A stretch of DNA of 16,150 nt from JBDTNK01 sp039933775 (lineage in GTDB: Bacteria; Chloroflexota; Limnocylindria; QHBO01): the NCBI GenBank assembly GCA_039933775.1, contig JBDTNK010000043.1, positions 1-16,150 of the forward strand. Reading direction: 5' to 3'. The notes beneath the pieces were generated by a model. It searched no databases, was not told the DNA's origin, and saw only the letters and a program-made list of their open reading frames with translations. How positions within the stretch are numbered: the stretch's first letter is position 1; every line of letters begins with the position of its first letter. The position numbers and the translations under genes were made by a program. Shown piece after piece: positions 6,756 through 12,830 of the stretch.

Positions 6756-6893
6756 TGGTTCAGATCACGCGGATTGAGCCTGCCCTGCACGATCTGATGC
6801 ACCCAGTTGGTTCAGGGCGCGCGGCGCGCTGGTTATCGGCGCGATCTGATGCACCCATGTGAATCACGCGAGGGAATCTCACGCGAGGGAATC
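6756..6893. repeat. Diverged 52-bp-period repeats in the gap after the ROK gene
   Basis: The 207-bp gap between the ROK gene and the ester cyclase holds related elements at constant spacing. TGGTTCAG occurs at 6756 and 6808, exactly 52 bp apart. CGATCTGATGCACCCA (16 bp, identical) occurs at 6790 and 6842, also 52 bp apart. CTGGGTG at 6751-6757 is the inverse of CACCCAG at 6800-6806. A third, shortened copy ends in AATCACGCG. This looks like two to three decayed copies of a unit, with possible regulatory use; no coding potential is evident. Confidence 0.6.
6864..6893. repeat. Perfect 15-bp tandem duplication
   Basis: TCACGCGAGGGAATC occurs twice back to back (6864-6878 and 6879-6893), followed by a partial third start, TCGCGCG. 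It lies 60 bp upstream of the ester cyclase start and may be a slippage product or a doubled binding site. Confidence 0.7.
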
Positions 6894-6940
6894 TCGCGCG
6901 GCAGAAACGCCAAGGCACATGGTCTGCAGCGAATGACCGA

Positions 6941-6947
6941 AGGAGGT
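6941..6947 (+). promoter_or_regulatory. Strong Shine-Dalgarno fixing a TTG start
   Basis: AGGAGGT lies 5 nt before the TTG at 6953. This near-perfect ribosome-binding site decides the start of the ester cyclase despite the weak initiation codon. Confidence 0.75.
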
Positions 6948-6952
6948 GCCCA

Positions 6953-7399
6953 TTGACCACGAGCACGACGCACGTATCGACCGTACTCGAGCGCAACAAG
7001 GCGCTCGTTCGTCGGTTCATCGACGAGATCTTCCTCAAGGGGGACTTCGGCGCCGTCGACGAGCTGCTGACCGACGACTTCACCCCGCACACCTGGGGCG
7101 ACATGAAGCCGGGGCGTGATGGGCTCAAAGAAGCGATCGCGCGCGTCTCGGCCGGGCTGTCGGACACGAAGATGACGATCGATGACGTGATCGCCGAGGG
7201 CGACCGCGTCGCCGTGCGGCTCACCTCATCGGCCACCCAGAGCGGCGACTTCATGGGCATGCCGCCCAGCGGCAAGCGCTACGAGATCGGCGAGATCCAT
7301 ATCTTCCGTCTGCGCGAGGGCAGGGTCGCCGAGCACTGGCACCAGGCCGACTTCATGGGCATGATGCGACAGCTCGGCGCCACGCCGCAGCCCAGGTGA
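6953..7399 (+). CDS. SnoaL-like ester cyclase / polyketide cyclase family protein (NTF2-like fold)
   Basis: Small cytosolic protein of 148 residues with the alpha+beta-barrel NTF2-like fold, normal for the family. Family marks are the N-terminal helix pair NKALVRRFIDEIFLKGDF, the segment TSSATQSGDFMGMPPSGKRYE (typical G-x-x-x-G-x-P-P-[ST]-G-K loop, about 98-109) and the closing strand REGRVAEHWHQADFMGM with His128 and Asp133. Members are often called ester cyclases after the aklanonic acid methyl ester cyclase. Most genomic copies have no known substrate, so no reaction is claimed. The start is the TTG at 6953. A 7-codon ORF (MTEGGAH, from 6933) ends in a TGA that overlaps this start as TTGA. 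The metallo-hydrolase gene follows after 58 bp on the same strand. Confidence 0.85.
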   Translation: MTTSTTHVSTVLERNKALVRRFIDEIFLKGDFGAVDELLTDDFTPHTWGDMKPGRDGLKEAIARVSAGLSDTKMTIDDVIAEGDRVAVRLTSSATQSGDFMGMPPSGKRYEIGEIHIFRLREGRVAEHWHQADFMGMMRQLGATPQPR

Positions 7400-7457
7400 A
7401 ACGCAGCATGGCGACAGCCGACCTGGACGCTCGTCAAGCGTGTGGCGGGATGGCCTG

Positions 7458-8174
7458 ATGAAGCTTGCGCCGTCGCTCCATCGTGTCGGCTCGGACCTGG
7501 TGAACAGCTACCTCGTCGAGGATGTCAGCGGCGTGACTGTCATCGACGCCGGGATGCCCGGCAACTACCGCGACCTTCGGAACGAGCTGGCGGCGATGGG
7601 CCGCTCGATCGACGATGTGCGAGCCGTGATCCTGACGCACGCCGACACCGACCACATCGGCTACGCCGAACGCCTGCGGCGCGAGCACGGGATACCGATT
7701 CGGGTCCACGAGCTCGATGCCGCGCGCGCCCGCGGCGAAGACAAGTCGAACGGCAAGGCCGGACCGATGAAGGCCATGCCGCTGCTCGGCTTCCTCTGGT
7801 ACGGCATGCGGCATGGTGCCCTGCGCACCCAGCACGTTGCCGAGGCCGTCACGTTCCGAGATGGCGAGACCCTGGACCTTCCCGGCGAGCCCCGCGTGAT
7901 TCATCTTCCCGGTCACACTGCGGGCAGTGTCGCCTTCCACATGGCAGCAGTCGACGCGCTGTTCGTCGGCGACGCGCTCTCGACGCGCAGCGTGCTGACC
8001 GGCGTCGTCGGTCCGCAGCCGGCCCCGTTCACGCTGGACCCGGCAACGGCGCTCGCGTCGCTGGCTGAGCTGGATAACGTGACGGCGACGTGGGTGCTGC
8101 CGGGCCACGGGCCGCCGTGGAACAGCGGCGTCGCGGAGGCGCTGCGCCGGGTCCGTGAGGCTGCCGCCTCTTAG
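7458..8174 (+). CDS. MBL-fold (metallo-beta-lactamase superfamily) metallo-hydrolase, HxDxDH variant
   Basis: Cytosolic zinc or iron hydrolase of 238 residues from the ATG at 7458. The metal motif reads THADTDHIG (60-68): His61, Asp63, Asp65, His66. The usual second His of HxHxDH is therefore Asp, a substitution seen in a recognised branch of the superfamily. Further ligands are His153 (LPGHTAGS), Asp172 (FVGDAL) and His217 (LPGHGPPW). The fold could serve as a thioesterase, lactonase or glyoxalase II-like enzyme; I cannot choose among these. A GTG at 7440 is an alternative start. A 16-codon ORF (7408-7458) ends in TGATG on this ATG. The stop is 1 bp from the stop of the convergent small membrane protein gene. 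Confidence 0.88.
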   Translation: MKLAPSLHRVGSDLVNSYLVEDVSGVTVIDAGMPGNYRDLRNELAAMGRSIDDVRAVILTHADTDHIGYAERLRREHGIPIRVHELDAARARGEDKSNGKAGPMKAMPLLGFLWYGMRHGALRTQHVAEAVTFRDGETLDLPGEPRVIHLPGHTAGSVAFHMAAVDALFVGDALSTRSVLTGVVGPQPAPFTLDPATALASLAELDNVTATWVLPGHGPPWNSGVAEALRRVREAAAS

Positions 8175-8175
8175 A

Positions 8176-8331
8176 TCAGGCGGCTCGAACCCGGCGGACC
8201 AGGCGCGCGAACAGATCGACCGCGGCGGCGACAACTGCCGGGATGATCACGAGCGGTAGCACAATCGCCGCTGTCAGCACATCGAAGACGATGGCCTCGA
8301 GTTGGGAGAGTTGTGCTCGCGGCTTGTGCAT
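8176..8331 (-). CDS. Small single-pass membrane protein, 51 residues, function unknown
   Basis: A short ORF from the ATG at 8331 to a TGA at 8176-8178. It has a polar N-terminus (MHKPRAQLSQLE), one strongly hydrophobic stretch at about 13-40 (core AAIVLPLVIIPAVVAAAV) and a basic tail (LVRRVRAA). The basic tail suggests a cytoplasmic C-terminus. GGAAG lies 5 nt before the ATG, and the gene starts 23 bp after the alpha/beta hydrolase stop on the same strand, so it may end that operon. It fills the space exactly up to the convergent metallo-hydrolase gene. No family is recognised. The hydrophobic pattern, ribosome-binding site and exact fit support it; without homologues it remains a prediction. 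Confidence 0.55.
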   Translation of the reverse strand: MHKPRAQLSQLEAIVFDVLTAAIVLPLVIIPAVVAAAVDLFARLVRRVRAA

Positions 8332-8354
8332 AGCTTCCGAATCGTAGCAACCGG

Positions 8355-8864
8355 CTACAAGCCCCGCACGAACGCCGCGATGCGATCGAGCGCGTCGTCG
8401 AGGACCGGCTTGAGGCCATGGCCGATGTTCGCGTACGTCACGAACTCCGCGTTCGGCAGCCGTCCGGCGGCCTCACGGAGCGCATCGAGCCGCGCAAACG
8501 GATCGGATTCACCCGACAGCATCAGGACGGGGCAGCGAATCGCGCCGAAATGAGCCGTCCGAGCTTCAGCCGTTTCCGGATGGCCGGGCCGATGGAGTGG
8601 GAAGCTCAGCAGCACCAGGCCGGCGTACGGCGCCTCGGCGGCGAGCAACGACGCGACGCGACCGCCGAACGAATGGCCACCGATGACGGCGGACGCATCG
8701 GGCGCCGCCTCCAGGTAGCGCGGTACCGCCCGCTCGGCCGGCCCACCGCGTTGCAGCTGGACCGCGACGGCGCGCAGGCCGCGCGCCTCCAGACCCACGA
8801 CGTGCGGCCGCATTGAAGCGGCGTTTCCCGACGCACCATGGGCGAGATAGACCGTCGCGCTCAT
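8355..8864 (-). CDS. Small alpha/beta hydrolase (dienelactone-hydrolase / KANL3-Tex30-like)
   Basis: Compact cytosolic alpha/beta hydrolase of 169 residues with a complete triad: nucleophile Ser65 in GGHSFGG, Asp121 in SGESDPF, and His149 in NIGHGLK. The oxyanion region is LAHGASG (7-13). The small size with no cap domain matches the KANL3/Tex30-like hydrolase group, whose substrates are mostly unknown. Its ATG overlaps the glycosyltransferase stop as ATGA (8861-8864), so the two are translationally coupled. The small membrane protein gene follows 23 bp later. Function within a glycosyltransferase operon is unclear; de-esterification of a glycan or lipid precursor is possible but speculative. 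Confidence 0.87.
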   Translation of the reverse strand: MSATVYLAHGASGNAASMRPHVVGLEARGLRAVAVQLQRGGPAERAVPRYLEAAPDASAVIGGHSFGGRVASLLAAEAPYAGLVLLSFPLHRPGHPETAEARTAHFGAIRCPVLMLSGESDPFARLDALREAAGRLPNAEFVTYANIGHGLKPVLDDALDRIAAFVRGL

Positions 8865-10063
8865 CGGGCGGTGAGGTCGTCGATGACCGATAGGTAGCGC
8901 GCGGCCTGCTCGGGCCAGGCGTAGGCGGCAGCCTGGCGCTGGGCCTCGGCGGCGCGCTGAGCGGCGGCATGGGGCTCATGGGAGAGGCTGACGATGGCGT
9001 CGGCCAGTGCGCTGGCGTCGCCCGCGGCGACATAGCGCAGGGCGTCATCGGTGAAATGCGACCGGAACGTCGCGAGGTCGCTGGCGATGACCGGGATGCC
9101 GAGCGCGACGTACTCGAGCAGCTTGGTCGACAGCGAGTACTGCAGGTACGGCTCGGGCAGGGAAGGGACGAGGCCGGCATCGGCCTCGGCGAGGAGCGCT
9201 GGCAGACGCTCGATCGGGACCCGGCCATGGAGGTGGACGCGGTCGTCGACGCCATGGCGCGCGATTGCCGCCTCGATGGCAGCGCGGTGCGGTCCCTCGC
9301 CGTAGACGTCGAGCGAGACGAGCGGAGCATCGGGCCGGTCGCGCAGGATCGCCATGGCTTCCACGGCGACCTGTAGGCCGTAGATGCGCTGGAGCGCCGA
9401 GTGGTGGACAAGCCGGAGGGGCTCACCGGCCGAGCGCTGGGGCGCCGAACCGCGCGGCGCGAACAAGGCGGGATCGGCGCTGTTCATGACCACCGTGATC
9501 CGGTCGGGCGCAACCCCGCGCGCGAGCGCCAGCTCACGCAGCGGCTCGTGGACGGTGAGCATCGTGTCGGCAACGGCCGCGGACGCGCGCGTCGCAAGCC
9601 CGATCAGCGGTTGCAGCGGCCGCAACCACGGGGATGCGAAGCGATCCGCGAAGAACGCTGGCATGTCCTCGTGCAGGTCCAGCAGCACCTGAACGCCGAG
9701 CAGCCTGACTGGCAGCGCGGCGAAGACGAGGAAATCGGGCAATGTGGCGACTTGGACGACCCGGTAGCGGCGGCGAGCGTGCTCGAGCGCCAGGCGCAAC
9801 GCCGCCAGCATGGTAAAGACGACGTACTCGAAGAGGTGGCCGGCGAAGCTCGACGACCACCGGTTGACGGGCAGTCGAATGATCCGCAGCCGACCCTCCT
9901 GTTCGCGGCCGAGCTGCCCTGAATCGCGCAGACAGATGATGTCGACCTCGTGGCCGGCGGCGAGGAGGGCGTCCGCCTGACGCTGGATGCGCGGGTCGCC
10001 GGGCACGCGGGCGTGGACCAGGATTGCAATTCGCGCGGGGGTCGTGCTGCTAGCTCTGCTCAC
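8861..10063 (-). CDS. Glycosyltransferase family 4 (GT-B fold)
   Basis: Cytosolic or membrane-associated retaining glycosyltransferase, 400 residues from the GTG at 10063. The N-terminal acceptor lobe starts ARIAILVHARVPGDPRIQRQA (Gly-rich loop plus basic region), with LLDLHEDMPAFF near 127-138. The donor lobe has LRLVHHSALQRIYGLQ (217-231), VYGEGP (253-258) and the donor-binding stretch PEPYLQYSLSTKLLEYVALG (303-322). That stretch carries the spaced acidic residues of GT4, typical of lipopolysaccharide- and exopolysaccharide-type enzymes. An ATG at 10102 would add 13 residues and overlap the divergent gene's ATG by 2 bp; the GTG has a TACCAT 8 nt upstream. It is first in an operon with the alpha/beta hydrolase. 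Donor and acceptor sugars are not determinable. Confidence 0.88.
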   Translation of the reverse strand: MSRASSTTPARIAILVHARVPGDPRIQRQADALLAAGHEVDIICLRDSGQLGREQEGRLRIIRLPVNRWSSSFAGHLFEYVVFTMLAALRLALEHARRRYRVVQVATLPDFLVFAALPVRLLGVQVLLDLHEDMPAFFADRFASPWLRPLQPLIGLATRASAAVADTMLTVHEPLRELALARGVAPDRITVVMNSADPALFAPRGSAPQRSAGEPLRLVHHSALQRIYGLQVAVEAMAILRDRPDAPLVSLDVYGEGPHRAAIEAAIARHGVDDRVHLHGRVPIERLPALLAEADAGLVPSLPEPYLQYSLSTKLLEYVALGIPVIASDLATFRSHFTDDALRYVAAGDASALADAIVSLSHEPHAAAQRAAEAQRQAAAYAWPEQAARYLSVIDDLTAR

Positions 10064-10071
10064 GGCCGACC

Positions 10072-10093
10072 ATGGTAGGTGAGGCCGTATCCT
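10072..10093. promoter_or_regulatory. Back-to-back -10-like hexamers between divergent glycosyltransferase genes
   Basis: TACCAT on the minus strand (10077-10072) ends 8 nt before the GT4 GTG. TATCCT on the plus strand (10088-10093) ends 7 nt before the ATG at 10101. Only 10 bp separate the two hexamers, and neither gene has a usable Shine-Dalgarno sequence. Both could be leaderless transcripts from overlapping promoters. Confidence 0.4.
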
Positions 10094-10100
10094 GCCGCTC

Positions 10101-11513
10101 ATGTGGCTGCGCGCGCGAGACCTGCTTCCGATCGCCATTCCGGTCCTGGCGACCGCGACGCTCCTCGCACTTCGCATCGCCGCCGATCCCCCTCCCGGCC
10201 TGACCGTGTCGCGCTCGCCGTTCACTGACGAGGGCTGGGACGTCCTCAACGCGCGCAACTTCGTCGTGCTCGGCGCGTGGGCACCCGACGACTGGGCGCT
10301 GCACTCGGTCAACCTGCCCTTCAGCCTGGCATCGGCGGTCTCGTTCGAGCTGTTCGGGCCGGGCCTGATCCAGGCGCGCCTGATCTCGGTCGCGGCCACG
10401 ATATTCACCGTCGGCCTGATCGCATGGTGGACGCACGACCGATGGGGACCGGTCGCCGCCCTGGTCGCCGGCCTGGCATTCGGTAGCGCCACGCTGGTCC
10501 TCGGCTACGGCGGGACCGCGCTGCTGGAACCGCTCGTCACGCTTCTCGTCGTCGCCGGCTTCGCGGCGCTGACCTCGGGCCGCGCGAGCACGTCCGCGTT
10601 GCTGGCGGGCGTCCTCTTCGCGGCGGCGATCGCCACCAAGCCCTCGGCGCTGCTCATGGTCGCCGGAGTCGTGGGCCCAAGCTTGCTTCTGCACCCGCGC
10701 CGTGCGGTCCTTGCGACCGGGGCGATCGCGGCATGGGCGGCGGGTGCCGGGCTGGCCCTGTGGTTCGCTGCCCCCGCCGCTACCGATGCAGCGCGGCGCA
10801 TCTGGGCACCGATCGAGTGGCCCTCGACCCTCGCAGATGCGTGGCAGGCGCTGATCGACTGGCCCGCAGAAAGCGACTCGGTGGCGGCGCTGGCGGGGCC
10901 GTTGCTGGTTGCGGGTGTGATCGGCCTCGTGGTTGTCTGGCGCGGAGCTTGTGCTGAGCGGCGACGCGAGGTCGCCGTGATTTTCGGCTGGTTCTGGGTG
11001 CCGGTCGTGGTGTTGCTCTTCGCCTCGTATCGGCCGAACCGCTACCTGCTCCCGGTCCTGCCGGCGCTGGCCCTGCTGGCTGGCATTGGCGCGGCGCAGA
11101 TGGTCGGGATGCTGCGCGTCATGCCGGCGCGGATCGCGCTCGCCACGGCGTTCGTGGTGCTCATCGCTGCGCCGGGACTCGGCGCGTGGACGGGATGGGT
11201 GGCATCGGGCAGCTCGGAGATCGCGCGCATGCAGGCGCAGGTCAGCGCGCTGGTACCGGTCGGAAACTCGATCCAGGGCGACCTGGCGCCGGTGCTGGGC
11301 ATGAGCTCGGCCGCGCGGCTCATCACCAGCCGGCCGGACGACGGAATCAATGGCGGTGACCTGTACGCGAACGCCGGCGTTCGCTGGTTCATCGGCACCG
11401 GGCAGCAGGTGCCCGCCTGGGCGCCGCTGCATCCCGACGCGTGGACGAACCGCCGCGAGCGAGCGTGTGCGATGGTCGACGCCGACCGAGTGTGCCTCTA
11501 CGAGCTCCCCTGA
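10101..11513 (+). CDS. GT39-like membrane glycosyltransferase (GT-C, ArnT/PMT superfamily)
   Basis: Integral membrane protein of 470 residues that would use a polyprenyl-phosphate sugar donor on the outer face of the membrane. The first helix (8-27) is followed by an extracytoplasmic loop with the GT-C acidic pair Asp43-Glu44 (FTDEGWD). There are about eight to nine further hydrophobic segments up to about residue 370, including the RPNRYLLPVLPALALLAG segment typical of the family. A soluble C-terminal part follows (about 375-470). The neighbouring polyprenol-phosphate mannose synthase gene at 14676-15449 could supply the donor. It may glycosylate proteins or lipids; the acceptor is unknown. 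Its start lies within the shared promoter with the divergent GT4 gene. Confidence 0.85.
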   Translation: MWLRARDLLPIAIPVLATATLLALRIAADPPPGLTVSRSPFTDEGWDVLNARNFVVLGAWAPDDWALHSVNLPFSLASAVSFELFGPGLIQARLISVAATIFTVGLIAWWTHDRWGPVAALVAGLAFGSATLVLGYGGTALLEPLVTLLVVAGFAALTSGRASTSALLAGVLFAAAIATKPSALLMVAGVVGPSLLLHPRRAVLATGAIAAWAAGAGLALWFAAPAATDAARRIWAPIEWPSTLADAWQALIDWPAESDSVAALAGPLLVAGVIGLVVVWRGACAERRREVAVIFGWFWVPVVVLLFASYRPNRYLLPVLPALALLAGIGAAQMVGMLRVMPARIALATAFVVLIAAPGLGAWTGWVASGSSEIARMQAQVSALVPVGNSIQGDLAPVLGMSSAARLITSRPDDGINGGDLYANAGVRWFIGTGQQVPAWAPLHPDAWTNRRERACAMVDADRVCLYELP

Positions 11514-11537
11514 TCCAGGTTCAGCAGGGCGCCTGGA
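11514..11537. terminator. Weak inverted repeat after the GT39-like gene
   Basis: TCCAGG (11514-11519) and CCTGGA (11532-11537) could form a 6-bp stem with a 12-nt loop directly after the TGA at 11511-11513. The rest of the 121-bp gap to the convergent mazG stop shows nothing else. There is no T-run, so the terminator reading is weak. Confidence 0.25.
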
Positions 11538-11634
11538 GCACGTGCCATGACTCGTTCCTGGCCGGCGGCGGAGATGTACCCGTTGATCATCACCCTCACG
11601 GCGGCCCGCCTGCCAGAGCCGCGTGCTTCTCACG

Positions 11635-12822
11635 CTATTCGGGGCGAGGCGCGGCCTTGACCTCGTCCCACAGCACGTCCTTGCCGGCCAGGTCGAGCGC
11701 GGCGAGGTCCACCCCGCGCTCGGCCGCCAGTGCATCGACGCGCTCGAAGCGCCCGATCCAGCGCCGGTTCGCGGCGCGCAGCGCCTCCTCGGGGTCGAGC
11801 TTCAGCCAGCGTCCCAGGTTGACGAGCGCGAAGAGGACGTCGCCCAGCTCGTGCAGGCGCTCCTCGTGTGACTCGGTCGTGGCCGCCTCGCGAAGCTCGT
11901 CGAGCTCCTCGGCAACCTTCTCCCAGACACCGCCGATCTCGTCCCAATCCCAGCCGAGCGTCGATGCGCGCTCCTGGATCTCGCGGCTCGCCGGCAGCGC
12001 CGGCAGCGCGCGTGCGACGCCCGCGAACGGGCCGCCGTCGCGCTTCGTGTCGCTGCGCTCGGCACGCTCGCCCGCCTTGATCGTCTCCCAGTTGGCCAGA
12101 ACCTGCTCCACGCCGTCGACCTCCAGGCCGCCGAAGACGTGCGGATGGCGGCGCACGATCTTGGCGCCGATGGTGCGGTAGACATCGGTCAGGTCGAACT
12201 CGCCACGCTCCGCGGCCAGCTGGGCATGCAGGATGACCTGCAGGTACAGATCACCCAGCTCCTCGGCGAGGTCGGCAGACGTGCCGCGCTCGATCGCGTC
12301 GACGGTTTCGTACGCCTCCTCGAGCACGAACGGCCGGAGTGTTTCGTGGGTCTGCTTCTGGTCCCAGGGGCAGCCGTCGGGAGCGCGCAGCCGGGCCGAG
12401 ATGGCCGCCATGCCGTGCGGCGAAGCGAGATTGTCCTCGAGGTCGAGCGCCGGCACGAGCCAGTCGCCGGCGAGCAGTGTCGCGTCGTCGAGCGTGCCGA
12501 GTGCGACGTCGGAACCGGCAGGCAGCGGGCGGACCGCATGGTCGTGGGGATAGAGCGCGCGCAGCAGGTCGGCGAGCGTGCCGCGGGCATGGCGTCCGGG
12601 CAGGACACGCTCGGCGGCATCGGCCGCATCGGCCGCATCGGCCGCATCGGCCGCATCGGCCGCATCGGCCGCATCGGCCGCATCGGCGCGCAGGATGATC
12701 AGCGGCAGGCTGGGGTCGAAGGCGACAGCGGCGAGCCGCTCGGCGGCGACGAGCTGCAGGCCGTCCGCGGGATCAAGGCCGGCCGCGGCGACGAGATCGT
12801 CGAGGCGCCGCGGCTGGCTCAT
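11635..12822 (-). CDS. mazG: MazG nucleoside triphosphate pyrophosphohydrolase with decayed YabN-type N-terminus
   Basis: Cytosolic house-cleaning enzyme hydrolysing (deoxy)NTPs to NMP and pyrophosphate, 395 residues. Two MazG modules are present. The first (about 134-232) has CPWDQKQTHETLRPFVLEEAYE with Glu168, Glu169 and Glu172, then EELGD with Asp191. The second (about 300-362) has EELDEL and HELGD with Asp328. Both metal-binding EExxE...ExxD sets look intact. Residues 7-126 (GLQLVAAERL, FDPSLPLIIL, LLRALYPHDHAVRPL) resemble the C-terminal half of the tetrapyrrole-methylase domain fused to MazG in YabN-like proteins. The SAM-binding N-terminal half is absent. A (DAA)8 run at 47-70 interrupts this remnant. 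The ATG is 8 bp after the foldase stop, so it is probably co-transcribed. Confidence 0.93.
   Translation of the reverse strand: MSQPRRLDDLVAAAGLDPADGLQLVAAERLAAVAFDPSLPLIILRADAADAADAADAADAADAADAADAAERVLPGRHARGTLADLLRALYPHDHAVRPLPAGSDVALGTLDDATLLAGDWLVPALDLEDNLASPHGMAAISARLRAPDGCPWDQKQTHETLRPFVLEEAYETVDAIERGTSADLAEELGDLYLQVILHAQLAAERGEFDLTDVYRTIGAKIVRRHPHVFGGLEVDGVEQVLANWETIKAGERAERSDTKRDGGPFAGVARALPALPASREIQERASTLGWDWDEIGGVWEKVAEELDELREAATTESHEERLHELGDVLFALVNLGRWLKLDPEEALRAANRRWIGRFERVDALAAERGVDLAALDLAGKDVLWDEVKAAPRPE
12617..12688. repeat. In-frame 9-bp minisatellite (8 units) inside mazG
   Basis: GCATCGGCC is repeated seven times perfectly, and an eighth unit differs only in its last base. 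On the coding (minus) strand each unit reads GCC GAT GCG, giving an Ala-Asp-Ala run (residues 46-69). Because the unit is a multiple of three, gain or loss of copies would change linker length without a frameshift. The absence of any synonymous drift implies recent slippage expansion. Confidence 0.95.
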
Positions 12823-12830
12823 CGGTCCGA

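Noticed and set aside
8171..8419. An 82-codon minus-strand ORF across the hydrolase 3' end
   Set aside because: Ser/Arg-rich composition and overlap with the hydrolase; the alternative frame in the same region gives a convincing transmembrane protein.
10064..10492. Long N-terminal extension of the GT4 glycosyltransferase (up to 143 extra residues)
   Set aside because: It runs antisense through the start of the well-supported GT39-like gene and has no family similarity; the GT-B fold begins just after the GTG at 10063.
10050..11735. A 561-codon open frame on the minus strand opposite the GT39-like gene
   Set aside because: Low-complexity Arg/Gln/Asp-rich translation with no domain; a mirror frame typical of GC-rich DNA.
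12617..12688. CRISPR-like array
   Set aside because: The 9-bp units are contiguous with no spacers and stay in frame within mazG; this is a minisatellite.
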